A DNA stretch of 64,000 nucleotides from Enterococcus phoeniculicola ATCC BAA-412 (GTDB taxonomy: Bacteria; Bacillota; Bacilli; Lactobacillales; Enterococcaceae), in contig NZ_ASWE01000004.1 of NCBI RefSeq assembly GCF_000407505.1, positions 310,001 to 374,000 on the forward strand. The letters are read 5' to 3'. The notes beneath the pieces were generated by a model. The model was not told where the DNA came from and ran no database searches. It worked only from the letters and a program-made list of their open reading frames with translations. Positions within the stretch are counted from its first letter, which is position 1. Every line of letters begins with the position of its first letter. Below, in pieces: positions 19,285 to 29,243 of this stretch. The position numbers and the translations under genes are program-made.

Positions 19285-19326
19285 TAAAAGAAATCAAATT
19301 TACTACGTTTTAACAAGGAGAACACA

Positions 19327-20262
19327 ATGAAGACAGCATTTTTATTTAGTGGGCAAGGAGCACAATATCAAGGGATGGGTCAATCGCTATATGGACAAGA
19401 AAAGATTGTTCGCGAGACCTTTAATGAAGCAAGTGAAATCTTGGACTATGATATGGCGAAGCTTTGTTTTGAGGAAAATTCTCAATTAAATCAAACAGAA
19501 TATACTCAGCCAGCAATTTTAACTGTTAGTGTTGCTTTTCAACGGCTACTAGCCGCAGAAGGGTTTTCTGCAGATGTAGTTGCTGGACTAAGCTTAGGAG
19601 AATATTCAGCATTAGTTGCTAGCGGAGCCTTAAGGTTTTCATCCGCTGTTCAGCTTGTTTCAAAGCGTGGCAAGTTTATGACAGTAGCAGCTCCTCCAGG
19701 TATGGGAAAAATGGTTGCAGTAATGAATGCACCTGTAGATGTTATTGAGAAATGTTGTGAACAAGCCCAGCAGTTTGGGATTGTTTCACCGGCAAACTAT
19801 AATACACCGCAGCAAATCGTAATTGGTGGAGAAAGTAGCGCCGTGGATGAAGCGATACGTCTCTTAAAGGAGCAGGGGATTAAGCGGATGATTCCATTAA
19901 ACGTGAGTGGACCATTTCACACGAAACTCTTAGTACCTGCTGCTGAGAAGTTGGAAAAAGAATTAGAAAGTGTCCGCTTCTTTGAACCAGTTGTGCCAGT
20001 CATTAGCAATACTACGGCGCAAGTTATGAATGCAGATCAAATAAAAGAGCTATTAAAGAAACAGGTCATGTCCCCAGTTCGTTTTTACGAAAGCATCGAA
20101 ACAATGAAGAAACTCGGTGTGACGAGAATCATTGAAGTGGGACCTGGAAAAGTGTTAAGTGGATTTGTTCGTAAGATTGACTCATCACTCGAAATAGCAC
20201 GTGTGGAAGATGCGGAAACTTTTCTTCAAACAAAAGAATTTCTAGCTGGAGGTAACGAATGA
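19327..20262 (+). CDS. fabD: Malonyl-CoA:ACP transacylase
   Basis: FabD loads malonyl groups onto ACP. The 311-residue protein opens with TAFLFSGQGAQYQGMG, has the nucleophile serine in GLSLGEYSALVA and the catalytic histidine in SGPFHTKLL. AAGGAG lies upstream of ATG 19327. Its stop overlaps the fabG start by 4 bp (ATGA). In E. faecalis fabK precedes fabD directly; here an 83-nt gap with a hairpin takes that place. Confidence 0.96.
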   Translation: MKTAFLFSGQGAQYQGMGQSLYGQEKIVRETFNEASEILDYDMAKLCFEENSQLNQTEYTQPAILTVSVAFQRLLAAEGFSADVVAGLSLGEYSALVASGALRFSSAVQLVSKRGKFMTVAAPPGMGKMVAVMNAPVDVIEKCCEQAQQFGIVSPANYNTPQQIVIGGESSAVDEAIRLLKEQGIKRMIPLNVSGPFHTKLLVPAAEKLEKELESVRFFEPVVPVISNTTAQVMNADQIKELLKKQVMSPVRFYESIETMKKLGVTRIIEVGPGKVLSGFVRKIDSSLEIARVEDAETFLQTKEFLAGGNE

Positions 20263-20996
20263 AATTAAAAGGAAAAAATGTCTTTATTACAGGGAGCACT
20301 CGCGGACTTGGTGCTGCGATTGCGAGAGCTTTTGCAAATGAAGGAGCCAATATTGTTCTCAATGGCCGTGGAGAAATTGATCCAAATAGTATCCAGGAGA
20401 TTCAAAATCTTGGCGTATCATGTATCGGCGTCTCTGGAGATATCTCAGACTTTGACAACGCAGGGAAAATGATTGATGAGGCTGTGAAGGGGCTTGGCAG
20501 TGTGGATATTCTTGTAAATAATGCAGGAATAACAAATGACAAGCTGGTTTTGCGAATGACAGCAGATGATTTTGAAAAATGTTTGAAAATCAATTTAACA
20601 GGAACGTTTAATATGACACAACATGTATTGAAAAAAATGATGAAGCAACGCCAAGGGGCAATCATTAATCTTTCGAGTGTTTCTGGACTAATTGGAAATT
20701 TAGGTCAAGCAAATTATGCAGCAAGTAAAGCAGGCGTAATCGGATTTACAAAATCAGTTGCAAGAGAAGCTGCCACTCGTGGGATTACTTGTAATGCAAT
20801 AGCACCAGGGTTTATTGAAACAGATATGACGGATGTCTTATCAGATAAAGTAAAGGAAGAAGCAACTAAGCAAATTCCTCTACAACGTTTTGGACAGCCG
20901 GAGAATGTTGCTGAGACTGCTGTATTTTTAGCTAAAAGTTCATATATCACAGGTCAAGTCATCAATGTTGATGGTGGTATGGTTATGCAAGGGTAA
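20259..20996 (+). CDS. fabG: 3-oxoacyl-ACP reductase
   Basis: This 245-residue short-chain dehydrogenase reduces 3-oxoacyl-ACP with NADPH. The cofactor motif is TGSTRGLGAAIA, NNAG is present, and the catalytic Ser-Tyr-Lys set appears as SSVSGLIGNLG and YAASKAG. It overlaps fabD by 4 bp and is followed by fabF after 15 nt. Confidence 0.96.
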   Translation: MKLKGKNVFITGSTRGLGAAIARAFANEGANIVLNGRGEIDPNSIQEIQNLGVSCIGVSGDISDFDNAGKMIDEAVKGLGSVDILVNNAGITNDKLVLRMTADDFEKCLKINLTGTFNMTQHVLKKMMKQRQGAIINLSSVSGLIGNLGQANYAASKAGVIGFTKSVAREAATRGITCNAIAPGFIETDMTDVLSDKVKEEATKQIPLQRFGQPENVAETAVFLAKSSYITGQVINVDGGMVMQG

Positions 20997-21011
20997 TGAA
21001 AGGAGCAAATT

Positions 21012-22247
21012 ATGAATCGAGTAGTAATTACAGGTTATGGTGTGGCATCTCCAATTGGAAATGACAGCGAAGCCTTTTTAGATAGCTTAAAAAAAGGGAC
21101 AAATGGGATTCGTCCAATTACTAAATTTGATGCAACAGATACAGGGGTTACATTAGGAGCAGAAGTTCACGATTTTCCATTTGATAAATACTTTGTAAAA
21201 AAAGACAGTAAACGAATGGATTTATTTTCTATATATGGAATTTATGCGGCGTTAGAAGCAATGGCAATGAGCGGACTTACCACTGAAACAGTCAATCAAG
21301 ATCGTTTTGGTGTAATGGTTGGCTCTGGAATTGGTGGATTACAAACGATTCAAGATCAAGTAATCCGTATGCATGATAAAGGAGCACAACGTGTATCGCC
21401 AATGTTTGTTCCAATGTCTATTGTTAATATGGCTGCAGGAAATATTGCTTTGCGTGTTGGAGCCAAGGGTATTTGTACAGCAACTGTTACTGCTTGTGCC
21501 AGTGGAACACATTCGATTGGTGAGGCCTTCAGAAATATTAAACATGGTTATTCTGACGTCATTTTAGCTGGAGGATCAGAAGCATCTATCACTGGGATTG
21601 GTATTTCTGGATTTGCTTCATTAACAGCTTTGACAAAAGAATCTGATCCAAATCGTGCATCTATTCCATTTGATGCTGAACGAAATGGTTTTGTTATGGG
21701 GGAAGGTGCAGGAATCTTTGTTGTAGAATCCTTAGAGCACGCCCAAAAACGTGGAGCAAATATTTTGGGTGAGGTTGTGGGATACGGTGCTAATTGTGAT
21801 GCCTATCATATGACCTCTCCTACACCAGATGGTTCAGGTGCTTCTAAAGCAATGATTTTAGCAATGGAGGAAGCAGGAATTTCGCCAGAAGAAGTGGGCT
21901 ATATCAATGCCCATGGTACAAGCACACCGGCGAATGATAAAGCAGAAGCAAAAGCTATTCAGCTTGCTTTAGGTGAAGGATTCATGAATACCTATGTAAG
22001 CAGTACAAAATCAATGACCGGTCATTTGTTGGGAGCTGCTGGTGGTGTTGAGGCGATAGCAACATTACTTGCGTTGAAACATCAGTTCGTTCCGCCAACG
22101 ATCAATGTGAAGGAAGTTGATCCTGAAATTAACTTAAATGTTGTAATTAACGAAAGCAAATCTGCAGAGATGACCTATGCTATGAGTAATTCATTAGGTT
22201 TTGGTGGACATAATGCGGTTATCTGTCTGAAACGCTGGGAGGATTAA
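21012..22247 (+). CDS. fabF: 3-oxoacyl-ACP synthase II
   Basis: FabF elongates acyl-ACP chains. The 411-residue protein has the catalytic cysteine in VTACASGTHSIG, the two histidines in INAHGTSTPAND and MTGHLLGAAGG, and the usual C-terminal NSLGFGGHN. AAAGGAG precedes the ATG. The next gene, accB, begins one base after the fabF stop. Confidence 0.97.
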   Translation: MNRVVITGYGVASPIGNDSEAFLDSLKKGTNGIRPITKFDATDTGVTLGAEVHDFPFDKYFVKKDSKRMDLFSIYGIYAALEAMAMSGLTTETVNQDRFGVMVGSGIGGLQTIQDQVIRMHDKGAQRVSPMFVPMSIVNMAAGNIALRVGAKGICTATVTACASGTHSIGEAFRNIKHGYSDVILAGGSEASITGIGISGFASLTALTKESDPNRASIPFDAERNGFVMGEGAGIFVVESLEHAQKRGANILGEVVGYGANCDAYHMTSPTPDGSGASKAMILAMEEAGISPEEVGYINAHGTSTPANDKAEAKAIQLALGEGFMNTYVSSTKSMTGHLLGAAGGVEAIATLLALKHQFVPPTINVKEVDPEINLNVVINESKSAEMTYAMSNSLGFGGHNAVICLKRWED

Positions 22248-22248
22248 G

Positions 22249-22731
22249 ATGAATATCGGTGAGATTAAAGAACTATTGAATCAATTTGATCACTCTTCAT
22301 TAACGGAATTTGATTTACGTGAAGGTAGCTTTGAATTGTACATGAACAAAAACCACGAATCAAGACAACAAGCGAGCCCAATTGTTAGTCCAGTTGCACA
22401 GCCAACTGAGTTTTCAGCTCCTTCTGTTGTCAACGCAGCCCAGCCAGAACCTACTCTCTCTGAAAAACAAGAAACAAAAAAAGAGGTAGTAGGAGAAGTT
22501 GTGAAGTCGCCGATTGTTGGCGTTGTTTATTTACAGCCGTCCCCTGATAAACCCGCGTATAAATCAGTTGGAGACACAGTGAAAAAGGGCGAAGTTCTTT
22601 GCATCATTGAAGCAATGAAATTAATGAATGAAATTACCAGTGAATTTGATGGCGAGATTACTGAAATTCTTATTGAAAACGAAGAGGTCGTTGAATTTCA
22701 TCAGCCCCTATTCCGAATAAAGACGAACTAG
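22249..22731 (+). CDS. accB: Biotin carboxyl carrier protein of acetyl-CoA carboxylase
   Basis: This 160-residue protein has a Pro/Ala-rich linker (about residues 40-80) and a C-terminal biotinyl domain with the biotinylated lysine in [10 protein letters not shown]. It carries the carboxyl group between AccC and the AccA-AccD transferase. The ATG is one base after the fabF stop, so translation is coupled. Confidence 0.96.
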   Translation: MNIGEIKELLNQFDHSSLTEFDLREGSFELYMNKNHESRQQASPIVSPVAQPTEFSAPSVVNAAQPEPTLSEKQETKKEVVGEVVKSPIVGVVYLQPSPDKPAYKSVGDTVKKGEVLCIIEAMKLMNEITSEFDGEITEILIENEEVVEFHQPLFRIKTN

Positions 22732-22745
22732 AAAAGAGGATAATG

Positions 22746-23171
22746 ATGAAAATGAATACAGAAGAAATCAAACAAATTATTCCCCACCGTTATCCTATGC
22801 TTCTGATTGATACAATTGAAGAAATAGAAGAAGGACAACGAGTGATTGCAAAGAAAAATGTAACAATCAATGAGCATTTTTTCCAAGGTCATTTTCCAGG
22901 CGAGCCTGTCATGCCGGGAGTCTTAATTGTTGAAGCGATGGCACAAGCTGGAGCAGTAGCTCTACTGTCATTAGAACAATTTAAAGGAAAAACAGCCTAT
23001 TTTGGTGGAATTGACAAAGCGAAATTCAGACAAAAAGTGGTTCCAGGAAATACGTTGATGCTTGAAGTAGAGATTCTTAAAGTAAAATCTTCAGCTGGTA
23101 TTGGTAAAGGAATTGCTCGTGTGGATGGGAAAAAAGTAGCTGAAGCAGAATTGACATTTATGATTGGATAG
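22746..23171 (+). CDS. fabZ: 3-hydroxyacyl-ACP dehydratase
   Basis: FabZ dehydrates 3-hydroxyacyl-ACP to trans-2-enoyl-ACP. The hot-dog fold protein of about 141 residues has the catalytic histidine in [13 protein letters not shown] and the glutamate in IVEAMAQ. Two ATGs are adjacent (22743, 22746) and a third is at 22752. AGAGGA ends at 22739, so 22746 has the better spacing. The product needs an enoyl reductase, which this operon does not encode. Confidence 0.95.
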   Translation: MKMNTEEIKQIIPHRYPMLLIDTIEEIEEGQRVIAKKNVTINEHFFQGHFPGEPVMPGVLIVEAMAQAGAVALLSLEQFKGKTAYFGGIDKAKFRQKVVPGNTLMLEVEILKVKSSAGIGKGIARVDGKKVAEAELTFMIG

Positions 23172-23178
23172 GTGACGT

Positions 23179-24546
23179 ATGTTTTCAAAAATTTTAATAG
23201 CCAATCGCGGAGAAATAGCCGTTCGAATTATTCGGGCCTGTAGAGAAATGGGAATTCAAACTGTTGCTGTCTATTCTGAAGCAGATAAAGAGGCACTTCA
23301 TACGCAGATGGCCGATGAAGCGATTTGCATTGGTCCTGCTAAAGCAGCAGATTCTTATTTGAATGTTCAAGCCGTTTTAAGTGCAGCGATTATCACAAAA
23401 TCAGAAGCTATCCATCCGGGATTTGGTTTTCTGTCAGAAAATAGTCAGTTTGCTTCAATGTGCGAAGAATGCAATTTGGTTTTCATTGGTCCTAAAAGCG
23501 AGACCATTGATGCGATGGGTAATAAAATTAATGCAAGAAAGCTTATGATTGAGGCGAATGTTCCAGTAATACCTGGAAGTGAAGGGGTGATTTCAAGTGT
23601 GAAAGAAGCGCTTGAAATTGCAGAGACCATCGGCTATCCAGTCATGCTAAAGGCTGCAGCTGGTGGTGGCGGAAAAGGGATAAGAAAAGTGCGCTCAGCT
23701 GAAGAACTCCCTCAACATTTCTCCTCCGCCCAACAAGAAGCAAAAGCGGCATTTGGCAACGATGACATGTATATAGAAAAAATTATTTATCCTGCACGTC
23801 ATATTGAGGTACAGGTTTTGGGAGATAAATCTGGAAATGTGGTGCACTTAGGTGAACGGGATTGCTCTTTACAAAGGAACAATCAAAAAGTCATGGAAGA
23901 ATCTCCTTCAGTTGTTATTTCGGAAGAAAAGCGAGCAAGTCTTGGTAATGCGGCAGTTCGAGCAGCAAAAGCAGTCGCCTATGAGAATGCTGGAACCATA
24001 GAATTTCTTATGGATGAGCATGGCGATTTCTTTTTTATGGAGATGAACACGCGAATTCAAGTAGAGCATCCTGTGACAGAAATGGTTACTGGAGTTGATT
24101 TGGTCAAAAAACAAATAGAGATTGCTTCAGGAGAGCCTTTGAACATTCTGCAAGAAGAGATTCAGTTTTCTGGACATGCTATTGAGTGTCGAATTAATGC
24201 AGAGAATCCTGCATTTCATTTTGCTCCATCACCAGGGAAAATTCAAAATCTGTTACTCCCGAGTGGAGGAATGGGCTTGCGTGTGGATAGTGCGATGTAT
24301 TCGGGATATAGTATTCCGCCGTACTATGATTCAATGATTGCGAAAGTCATTGTTCATGGCCACACACGTTTTGATGCACTAATGAAGATGCAGCGGGCAC
24401 TGGGTGAACTAGTAACAGATGGTGTTGTTACGAATGCTGAATTTCAAATGGACTTAATCAGTCATCCTGCAGTATTAGCAGGAGACTATGACACAGCTTT
24501 TTTACAAGAAACATTCTTGCCTAATTGGGTACCTGAGGAAGAGTAG
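23179..24546 (+). CDS. accC: Biotin carboxylase subunit of acetyl-CoA carboxylase
   Basis: AccC carboxylates the biotin on AccB using ATP and bicarbonate. The 455-residue ATP-grasp enzyme has the N-terminal [17 protein letters not shown], the glycine-rich loop [13 protein letters not shown] and the metal/active-site stretch [15 protein letters not shown]. It starts 7 nt after fabZ and ends 11 nt before accD. Confidence 0.97.
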   Translation: MFSKILIANRGEIAVRIIRACREMGIQTVAVYSEADKEALHTQMADEAICIGPAKAADSYLNVQAVLSAAIITKSEAIHPGFGFLSENSQFASMCEECNLVFIGPKSETIDAMGNKINARKLMIEANVPVIPGSEGVISSVKEALEIAETIGYPVMLKAAAGGGGKGIRKVRSAEELPQHFSSAQQEAKAAFGNDDMYIEKIIYPARHIEVQVLGDKSGNVVHLGERDCSLQRNNQKVMEESPSVVISEEKRASLGNAAVRAAKAVAYENAGTIEFLMDEHGDFFFMEMNTRIQVEHPVTEMVTGVDLVKKQIEIASGEPLNILQEEIQFSGHAIECRINAENPAFHFAPSPGKIQNLLLPSGGMGLRVDSAMYSGYSIPPYYDSMIAKVIVHGHTRFDALMKMQRALGELVTDGVVTNAEFQMDLISHPAVLAGDYDTAFLQETFLPNWVPEEE

Positions 24547-24557
24547 GAGGACGAACC

Positions 24558-25424
24558 ATGGGGTTGTTTAAGAAGAAAAATTATATTCGAATTAATCCAA
24601 ATCGACCAACCCAAACGTCGAATCAGCCTTCTGTTCCAGACAATATGTGGGCAAAATGTCCAAGCTGTAAACGAACACTTTATACGAAGGAAATTGGGGC
24701 AGAAAAAATTTGCCCTCATTGTGGATATAATTTTCGAATTAGTGCGTGGGAACGTCTATCATTACTGATTGATGAAAAAAGTTTTGAAGAATGGTCAACA
24801 GATTGTCAAACTGAGGATCCATTAGCGTTTCCAGGTTACTTAGAAAAAGTTGAGAAAACAAAAGAGGCTACAGGACTTCACGAAGCTGTTTTGACAGGAA
24901 AAGCAACAATTGACCAACACCCCATCGCAATTGGTATTATGGATGCAAATTTTATTATGGGGAGTATGGGAACTGTTGTAGGTGAAAAAATTTGTCGGCT
25001 ATTTGAACAAGCGATTGAAGAAAAGCTTCCAGTCATTCTTTTTACTGCATCAGGTGGTGCGAGAATGCAGGAAGGAATCTTCTCTCTAATGCAAATGGCA
25101 AAGATTTCAGCTGCTGTCAAAAGACACAGTAATGCAGGACTTTTTTATCTAACGGTATTAACCGATCCAACAACTGGTGGAGTAACGGCAAGTTTTGCAA
25201 TGCTGGGAGATATTATCTTAGCTGAGCCTCAGAGTCTTATTGGTTTTGCAGGAAGAAGAGTAATTGAACAGACGATAAAGCAGGAGCTGCCTGAAAACTT
25301 TCAAAAAGCAGAGTTTTTATTAGCTCATGGATTTGTTGATCAAATTGTTCCCAGAACAGAATTAAAGCAGAAATTAGTTGATTTCATTCAATTGCATACC
25401 ATGGAAGGGTGGTCTGGCAAATGA
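24558..25424 (+). CDS. accD: Acetyl-CoA carboxylase carboxyltransferase subunit beta
   Basis: This 288-residue subunit has the N-terminal four-cysteine zinc ribbon (CPSCKRT and CPHCGYN) and the crotonase-fold oxyanion region ([11 protein letters not shown]). With AccA it transfers the carboxyl group from biotin to acetyl-CoA, making malonyl-CoA. AGGAGGACGAACC precedes ATG 24558. Its stop overlaps the accA ATG by 4 bp. Confidence 0.96.
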   Translation: MGLFKKKNYIRINPNRPTQTSNQPSVPDNMWAKCPSCKRTLYTKEIGAEKICPHCGYNFRISAWERLSLLIDEKSFEEWSTDCQTEDPLAFPGYLEKVEKTKEATGLHEAVLTGKATIDQHPIAIGIMDANFIMGSMGTVVGEKICRLFEQAIEEKLPVILFTASGGARMQEGIFSLMQMAKISAAVKRHSNAGLFYLTVLTDPTTGGVTASFAMLGDIILAEPQSLIGFAGRRVIEQTIKQELPENFQKAEFLLAHGFVDQIVPRTELKQKLVDFIQLHTMEGWSGK

Positions 25425-26206
25425 CAAATACAGCACATGAGATTGTTCAGTTAGCTAGGCATAAAGATCGATTAACTAGTTTAGATTACTTTGAACAACT
25501 ATTTGATGATTTTCAAGAACTTCATGGGGATCGTTTGTTTAGTGACGACCATGCAATTGTTGGGGGAATTGCTTTATTAGCAGGAAAGCCAGTAACCGTC
25601 ATCGGCATTCAAAAAGGTCGCAATCTTCCAGAAAATATTGAACGAAACTTTGGCTCCCCTCACCCTGAAGGCTATAGAAAAGCATTGCGCTTGATGAAAC
25701 AGGCTGAAAAATTCCATCGACCAGTGATTACCTTTATAAACACTGCTGGCGCATTTTGTGGTGTTGGTGCAGAGGAACGAGGCGAAGGGGAAGCTATCGC
25801 TAGAAATCTGTTTGAAATGGCAGATTTAAAAGTTCCGACAATCTCAATCATTATCGGCGAAGGTGGAAGCGGTGGAGCTCTTGCGTTAGCATTAACAGAT
25901 GAAGTTTGGATGCTTGAACAAACTATCTATGCGATTTTATCACCAGAAGGTTTTGCTTCTATCTTATGGAAAGATGGTAGCCGTGCAACAGAAGCGGCGG
26001 AGCTTATGAAGATTACAGCTCCAGAGCTGAAAGAATTAGATGTAGTAGATAAGGTTATTCCTGAGACGTTTAAAGGAAAACCACTCTCTCAAGAAAAGGT
26101 ACTTCAAATAGTAAAAAAAGCGTTGATAGAAAAAATATCTCAGCTTGCGCAAAAAGAGACAGCTGTTTTGTTGGAAGAACGCTATCAGCGATTTAGAAAA
26201 TTTTGA
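25421..26206 (+). CDS. accA: Acetyl-CoA carboxylase carboxyltransferase subunit alpha
   Basis: This is the last gene of the operon, 261 residues, with the oxyanion-hole glycines in [12 protein letters not shown] and [18 protein letters not shown] take ATG 25421, which forms an ATGA overlap with accD. A GTG at 25409 in the same frame lies inside the accD coding end and has no advantage. A strong terminator follows. Confidence 0.95.
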   Translation: MTNTAHEIVQLARHKDRLTSLDYFEQLFDDFQELHGDRLFSDDHAIVGGIALLAGKPVTVIGIQKGRNLPENIERNFGSPHPEGYRKALRLMKQAEKFHRPVITFINTAGAFCGVGAEERGEGEAIARNLFEMADLKVPTISIIIGEGGSGGALALALTDEVWMLEQTIYAILSPEGFASILWKDGSRATEAAELMKITAPELKELDVVDKVIPETFKGKPLSQEKVLQIVKKALIEKISQLAQKETAVLLEERYQRFRKF

Positions 26207-26267
26207 AATTTGATTAAGGGTGGGCTAGTCGTTGTTGTACTTCCCGCTGTATAATAAGATTTTTAGA

Positions 26268-26308
26268 GTGTAGATGATAACTGGTTGAGTTATCATCTAC
26301 ACTTTTTT
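26268..26308 (+). terminator. Terminator of the fatty acid operon
   Basis: A 14-bp perfect stem GTGTAGATGATAAC/GTTATCATCTACAC with a 7-nt loop is followed by six T residues. Confidence 0.92.
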
Positions 26309-26565
26309 ATATTCAATAGAAATGTATAAATATTTGTTCTGTGCATCCGTTAGTAAATGGATATTTTGATTAGATTTATTATTTTATTATATGATAATAA
26401 AGCGGAAATATAGTGTTTTCTTTGCTTTATAAGGATTTTTGTTAGAGATGAAAAATTTATTGCTTTTTTTTGAAAAAATAGATGAAAATTCAAAATGAGT
26501 GTGTTAATATGTATATTATCACAAATAAATGATTATTAGTGTATAAAAATTAAAGGAGTGTTTGT
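26309..26565. other. Promoter region of the ABC importer
   Basis: This AT-rich spacer has poly-T and several TATAAT-like words (for example TATATT near 26511), but no -35/-10 pair that I would assign firmly. No riboswitch or T-box signature is visible. Confidence 0.4.
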
Positions 26566-27405
26566 ATGAAAAAGTATTTCGGGATTCTTTTAGCAGCGGC
26601 TGCTGTATTCATTTTAGGAGCGTGTAGCAGTGGTGGGGATACATCGAGTTCTAGCGAAAAGGACACAAAGACCAATCAGCTAGAGGCTATTAAAAAAGCA
26701 GGTGTTTTGAAGGTAGGGACCTCTGCTGATTTTGCGCCTTTTGAATTTCATAAAATGGTCGATGGAAAAGATCAAATTGTAGGTTCTGATGTAGATATGA
26801 TTCATAAGATTGCAGAAACGCTGGATGTAGATGTAGAGTTTATGGATATGGAGTTTAACGCAGTTCTTACGGCTCTTCAACAAGGGAAAGTTGATATTGC
26901 CATTTCTGGAATCTCCGCGACACCTGAACGTCAGAAAACATTTGATTTTACAATGAATTACTATAATCCGCCACAAAAAGTGGTGATTAATAAAAAAAAT
27001 GCAGATGTCTATACGTCAATTGAATCTTTGAGTAAAAAGAAAGTGGGCGCACAAAAAGGCTCTATTCAAGAGACTGTCGTAAAGGAACAAATTGAGGACG
27101 CTCAAATTGTTTCTGTTGCAAAAGTTCCCAACTTGATTATCGAGCTTAACCAAGGTTCTATTGATGCATTGGTGGTAGAAGAAACAATAGCTGCTTCTTA
27201 TATCGCACAAAATGATGAGTTGATGTTTGCAGATATAGATTTAGTTTCTAGTGAAGATGAAGCATATGCGATCGCTTTACCAAAAGGAAGTACAGAATTA
27301 CAAGAAGAGCTGAATAAAATTGTTAAAGGGCTAGTAGATGACGGTACAGTAGAAGAATATGTTCAAAAAAATATTAAGCTAGCAAATGAAGGAACGGATA
27401 AATAG
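26566..27405 (+). CDS. Amino acid ABC transporter substrate-binding lipoprotein
   Basis: This 279-residue family 3 solute-binding protein is exported and lipid anchored: a hydrophobic signal ends in the lipobox LGAC (Cys20), followed by a Ser/Asp-rich tether. The body has the family motifs VGTSADFAPFEF, VGSDVDMIHKIAETL and DIAISGISATPERQKTFDFT. The ligand is probably a polar amino acid. AAGGAGTG precedes the ATG. It is first of a three-gene importer operon. Confidence 0.93.
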   Translation: MKKYFGILLAAAAVFILGACSSGGDTSSSSEKDTKTNQLEAIKKAGVLKVGTSADFAPFEFHKMVDGKDQIVGSDVDMIHKIAETLDVDVEFMDMEFNAVLTALQQGKVDIAISGISATPERQKTFDFTMNYYNPPQKVVINKKNADVYTSIESLSKKKVGAQKGSIQETVVKEQIEDAQIVSVAKVPNLIIELNQGSIDALVVEETIAASYIAQNDELMFADIDLVSSEDEAYAIALPKGSTELQEELNKIVKGLVDDGTVEEYVQKNIKLANEGTDK

Positions 27406-27421
27406 ATTGGAGCAATAAGAT

Positions 27422-28111
27422 ATGAATTTTTCTTTCTTACCGCAGTATCTCCCTTATTTCTTATCGGGAACAGTAGTAACATTAATAATATCGATAGTAA
27501 CCATTATATTAGGCACACTCATTGGCGTTTGTATGGCTTTAATGAAGTTGTCAAAAGTAACTCCGTTAAGATGGCTGGCAAATATTTATATTGAAGTCTT
27601 TCGTGGGACACCCATGCTTATTCAAGTGCTCATTGGTTTTGGTTTACTCCAAGGGATTGTCTCAGCACCTACAGTTACAATTGGGGTATTAGCAATTGAT
27701 TTTGGTCGACTCATCCCAGGAATGCTTGTTCTTTCGTTGAACTCAGGTGCTTATGTAGCTGAGATTGTTCGAGCAGGGATTACTGCAGTCGATTACGGTC
27801 AAAGTGAAGCAGCAGGCTCATTAGGTCTTAGACCGATGCAAGCAATGCGCTACGTAATCTTGCCGCAAGCACTCAGAAATATTTTACCGCCGATGGGGAA
27901 TGAATTTATTATTTTAATTAAAGATTCTTCCCTTTTGTCGACAATTGGCATATATGAGCTGTTGAGTAGTGCGCAAATTGTAGTTTCTGACTCGTTTATT
28001 CCATTGGAACCTCTCTATGTTGCAGCAGGAATCTATTTTATTCTGACATTTATCATGTCCAGAGTGCTAAATCTTTGGGAAAAGAAATTAGGAAAAGGGT
28101 ATCATCGGTAG
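27422..28111 (+). CDS. Amino acid ABC transporter permease
   Basis: This 229-residue HisM/GlnP-type membrane subunit has about five membrane segments and the EAA loop GQSEAAGSLGLRPMQAMRYVILPQA that contacts the ATPase. It starts 16 nt after the binding-protein gene. Its stop TAG (28109-28111) overlaps the AGGAGG binding site of the following ATPase gene by two bases, so the two genes are tightly coupled. Confidence 0.93.
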   Translation: MNFSFLPQYLPYFLSGTVVTLIISIVTIILGTLIGVCMALMKLSKVTPLRWLANIYIEVFRGTPMLIQVLIGFGLLQGIVSAPTVTIGVLAIDFGRLIPGMLVLSLNSGAYVAEIVRAGITAVDYGQSEAAGSLGLRPMQAMRYVILPQALRNILPPMGNEFIILIKDSSLLSTIGIYELLSSAQIVVSDSFIPLEPLYVAAGIYFILTFIMSRVLNLWEKKLGKGYHR

Positions 28112-28123
28112 GAGGGGATTATC

Positions 28124-28855
28124 ATAAATACGTTAATTGATATAAAGGATTTACAAAAAACATTTGATAAGAACGTTGTCTTAAAAGGGGTAAATCAACA
28201 AATTCAAAAAGGGGAAGTTGTCGTTGTAATTGGGCCATCAGGTTCAGGAAAAAGTACCTTTTTGCGTTGTATTAACCTATTGGAGGAGCCTACGAGTGGG
28301 ACAATTATTTTTGATGAAACAGATGTCACAGACAAGAAGAATGATATTTATAAAATGCGGGAAAAATTAGGAATGGTTTTCCAGCAATTTAATTTATTTC
28401 CTAACATGACTGTTTTGGAAAATATTACGTTGTCTCCCATGAAAGTAAAAAAAATGAATAAAGAAGCTGCTGAATTAATAGGCATGGATTTATTAAAAAA
28501 AGTTGGCTTAGTAGATAAAGCTGATGCATACCCTCAATCACTATCTGGAGGACAACAGCAGCGAATCGCAATTGCACGTGCACTTGCGATGACGCCGGAG
28601 GTCATGCTTTTTGACGAACCAACTTCAGCTTTAGACCCTGAGATGGTTGGTGAAGTACTCAGTGTGATGCAAAACCTTGCTCAAGAGGGAATGACCATGG
28701 TGATTGTTACACATGAAATGGGCTTTGCAAAAGAAGTCGGCGATCGAATTTTATTCATGGATCAAGGAGTGATTGTCGAGGAAGGAACGCCTAAAGAAGT
28801 ATTTGAAGAAACAAAAAATCCTCGAACAATTGATTTTCTTTCAAAGGTGCTCTAA
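28124..28855 (+). CDS. Amino acid ABC transporter ATP-binding protein, AUA start
   Basis: This GlnQ-type ATPase energises the importer. About 243 residues give a full domain: Walker [12 protein letters not shown] loop [11 protein letters not shown], signature [15 protein letters not shown], Walker [13 protein letters not shown] and the switch histidine in VTHEM. There is no ATG, GTG or TTG in frame between the permease stop and the Walker A region. Homologues begin a few residues before [10 protein letters not shown]. That points to ATA 28124, exactly 8 nt after AGGAGG (28110-28115). The next TTG, at 28262, lies just behind the Walker A motif and would destroy the protein. Confidence 0.88.
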   Translation: MNTLIDIKDLQKTFDKNVVLKGVNQQIQKGEVVVVIGPSGSGKSTFLRCINLLEEPTSGTIIFDETDVTDKKNDIYKMREKLGMVFQQFNLFPNMTVLENITLSPMKVKKMNKEAAELIGMDLLKKVGLVDKADAYPQSLSGGQQQRIAIARALAMTPEVMLFDEPTSALDPEMVGEVLSVMQNLAQEGMTMVIVTHEMGFAKEVGDRILFMDQGVIVEEGTPKEVFEETKNPRTIDFLSKVL

Positions 28856-28920
28856 AAAAGAATAAGTCTGCTCTAGAGTACTTAAACAGGAAATGAAAGA
28901 GAAGCATTTGTGATTTGTAG

Positions 28921-28979
28921 ATACCATGTATAGTACGACAACTTGTGGAGTTGTTGAAGACTATATGTGGTATTTTTTT
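28921..28979 (+). terminator. Terminator of the ABC importer operon
   Basis: ATACCATGTATAGT pairs with ACTATATGTGGTAT (14 nt arms with one mismatch/G-U), followed by seven T residues. The loop itself folds as ACAAC/GTTGT. Confidence 0.82.
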
Positions 28980-29103
28980 CGTTGAGTAGGGTACTGGAAT
29001 AGTGCAGTTAAGCTTTGTTTGTCAAAGAATCAATAAGTTTAGACATTTCTATTTCACAATAGTAGTTTTTTTTAGAGAAATAACGTATAATAAGGGGTTG
29101 AGA

Positions 29104-29142
29104 GGTCGAAATAAAAGTGTTTAGCTCCGAGAAATAAAAAGG
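29104..29142. repeat. Dispersed intergenic repeat, family 2, copy 1
   Basis: The core AAGTGTTTAGCTCCGAGAA is shared with 61156-61194 at about 80 percent identity over 39 nt. Both copies lie in spacers and precede a terminator-like repeat. Confidence 0.75.
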
Positions 29143-29178
29143 AGTGGCTTTTGTTCCTATCGTTTATCAATAGTTAAA

Positions 29179-29225
29179 GAGTCCAAAACATAACTCTTTT
29201 TAGTTATGTCTCAGACTCTTCATTT
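29179..29225 (+). terminator. Terminator-like dispersed repeat, diverged copy d
   Basis: GAGTC pairs with GACTC and ACATAAC with GTTATGT around an internal loop. The GTTATGTCTCA part equals that of the other copies. TTCATTTTTT follows just downstream. Confidence 0.6.
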
Positions 29226-29243
29226 TTTAATCAAGGAGACAAT

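Larger units (their letters stand above)
28980..29243. other. Intergenic region with dispersed repeats, upstream of yqeG
   Basis: It contains a repeat copy at 29104-29142 (GTTTAGCTCCGAGAAATAA core) matched at 61156-61194. A diverged copy of the terminator-like repeat lies at 29179-29218. No gene is visible. Confidence 0.65.

Noticed and set aside
28262-28855. TTG start at 28262 for the ABC ATPase
   Set aside because: The Walker A motif lies upstream of it, so the resulting protein could not bind ATP.
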